Shown here one piece after another: positions 63,100-64,000 of a stretch of DNA of 64,000 nucleotides. A model generated the notes under the pieces. It made no database searches. It was not told the origin of the DNA and saw only the letters and a program-made list of their open reading frames with translations. This DNA comes from Campylobacter massiliensis (GTDB taxonomy: Bacteria; Campylobacterota; Campylobacteria; Campylobacterales; Campylobacteraceae). Numbering within the stretch: the stretch's first letter is position 1; the number at the start of each line of letters is the position of its first letter. Position numbers and translations under genes: made by a program. Where the stretch lies: contig NZ_JACLZK010000002.1 of the NCBI RefSeq assembly GCF_014253065.1, positions 806,001 through 870,000 on the forward strand. The letters are read 5' to 3'.

Positions 63100-63839
63100 C
63101 TCGCACCCCCTTGTGCGCCGCTATTTTCGTCGTTCATAGCGCGCGAATTTGACGCCGCTTGCTCTCTTGCTTGCTCGCTAGGAGTTTTGTCAAGCTCGTT
63201 GATAACGATAACGTCAGCCTCGCCGTCCACGTCCTGAGCGCCGATATCGGCTAAAACGTGAGGCTCTTTTAAATTTCCGCTTCCGCGTAAAATTTTATTT
63301 ACGAAATCCTGCGCAGCCTCCTGCTCGATCCTGTTGCCAAGCTTGTGACGGCTGTGTAGAGGATCGACCATGATGATAGCGCTGGTCGGACAAACCTCGA
63401 CGCACGCAGGGCCGTTTTCGCGCCCGAAACACATATCGCATTTGATCGCGGTATTTTTCGCGCCCGCCTGGCTCTCGATCTCGAGGTAGTACTTAGGCTC
63501 TACCGCGTAGTTAACGGACGGCATGAGCTCCGCGCTCGAGCTTATCGCGCCGTAAGGGCAAGCGATCGTGCAGAGTTTGCAGCCTATACAAATCTCTTCG
63601 TGAAGCTCGATGCAGTTATCGTCAAACCTGAGTGCCCCGGTAGGACATACGTTCGCGCAAGGACCGTCATCGCACTGGCGACACTGCGTCGGCATGACGC
63701 CTTTTGCTTGACGTAGCACTGTTAGTCTAGCTTTTGAAAGCTTACCGCGCTCATAAGCGCTACGAAAACAGGCCGCCATGCAAGTAGCGCAACCGATACA
63801 ACGTTTGTAATCGGCGATCACAAATTTATGCTGTTTCAT
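63093..63839 (-). CDS. hyfA: hydrogenase-4 iron-sulfur protein HyfA
   Basis: The 248-residue polyferredoxin has four cysteine groups: CIGCATCMAACFRSAYE, CRQCDDGPCANVCPTGAL, CIGCKLCTIACPYGAI and CDMCFGRENGPACVEVCPTSAI, for four [4Fe-4S] clusters. It passes electrons between a formate dehydrogenase (not in the window) and the hydrogenase. The C-terminal 60 residues are polar and probably disordered (SEQAREQAASNSRA). First gene of the operon; AAGGAG lies 6 bases before the ATG. Confidence 0.92.
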   Translation of the reverse strand: MKQHKFVIADYKRCIGCATCMAACFRSAYERGKLSKARLTVLRQAKGVMPTQCRQCDDGPCANVCPTGALRFDDNCIELHEEICIGCKLCTIACPYGAISSSAELMPSVNYAVEPKYYLEIESQAGAKNTAIKCDMCFGRENGPACVEVCPTSAIIMVDPLHSRHKLGNRIEQEAAQDFVNKILRGSGNLKEPHVLADIGAQDVDGEADVIVINELDKTPSEQAREQAASNSRAMNDENSGAQGGARW

Positions 63840-63894
63840 AAATTCTCCTTTCTACTTGTTTTACGATTCTTGATTTCTCTTAAATCTTGAGCTA

Positions 63895-63900
63895 ATTGTA
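63895..63900 (-). promoter_or_regulatory. possible -10 of the hyf operon
   Basis: TACAAT on the minus strand, 55 bases before the hyfA ATG, within a very AT-rich leader region (63840-64000). No FNR or sigma-54 site could be picked with confidence. Confidence 0.4.
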
Positions 63901-64000
63901 TTACTTTTAGAAATTTATTTCCGTCATTTGCCTGACAAATTTTGTATTTTTTAGATTAATTTTTATGAATTATTTATTTTTAAGTTTATTTTTAAATTTA

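Overview
The window is a chromosomal segment of a Campylobacter, most likely one of the anaerobic, H2/formate-using oral species (C. showae / rectus / curvus / concisus group). Several blocks have the same gene order as C. jejuni: HP0268-like gene-miaB-acyltransferase-three membrane genes; tilS-rimO with prfB nearby; fabI-tpiA-pgk-gap with divergent nadD-rsfS; and rpsB-tsf-ABC ATPase-fliR-acidic protein-gmk-tatA-argS. Base composition is moderate, the word AAATTT is extremely frequent, and a full group-4 (Hyf) hydrogenase operon is present, which C. jejuni lacks.

Layout. 1-2.7 kb: end of a surface-sugar locus (ATP-grasp enzyme, methyltransferase, pseudaminic acid synthase). The ATP-grasp gene is split by a (GA)9 tract and is out of frame here, so it looks phase-variable. 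2.8-7.5 kb: HP0268-like protein, MiaB, acyltransferase and three membrane genes resembling a PilM/N/O trio. 7.5-15.9 kb: DUF438/PAS sensor, tilS, rimO, panC, prfB, an RclA-like flavoprotein and a Sel1 lipoprotein. 16.3-20.2 kb: TonB-dependent receptor divergent from exbB-exbD-tonB. 20.4-28 kb: an OYE-family flavoenzyme, a decayed DUF2625 gene, fabI, and the lower-glycolysis operon gap-pgk-tpiA divergent from nadD-rsfS. 28-33.8 kb: single genes separated by long non-coding gaps (exported hydrolase, beta-propeller protein, Tat-exported aldo/keto-reductase-like protein, zinc metallopeptidase, VanZ protein). 33.8-41.7 kb: the rpsB-to-argS block on the minus strand. 41.9-45.7 kb: iadA, a small unknown gene, a Sel1 protein, pgeF, ribE.

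45.9-52.8 kb is the most unusual part. A Crp/Fnr-type regulator is followed by a convergent set made of a 12-haem cytochrome c and two thioredoxin-fold proteins (one with CXXC, one without), divergent from an OmpR-type response regulator and a histidine kinase. Two 9-bp direct repeats with an 11-bp period lie in the shared promoter region. The decayed tail of a second Crp-like gene lies on the far side, so the block is bounded on both sides by regulator 3' ends. I read it as a two-component-controlled periplasmic electron-transfer system of unknown substrate. 52.8-53.0 kb carries a strongly self-complementary element.

53.2-63.8 kb: minus-strand operon hyfABCEFGHI-hycH-hycI-focA, encoding a membrane-bound group-4 NiFe hydrogenase of formate-hydrogenlyase type with its maturation protease and a formate/nitrite channel. 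There is no hyfD. No tRNA, rRNA, CRISPR array or complete insertion sequence was found.
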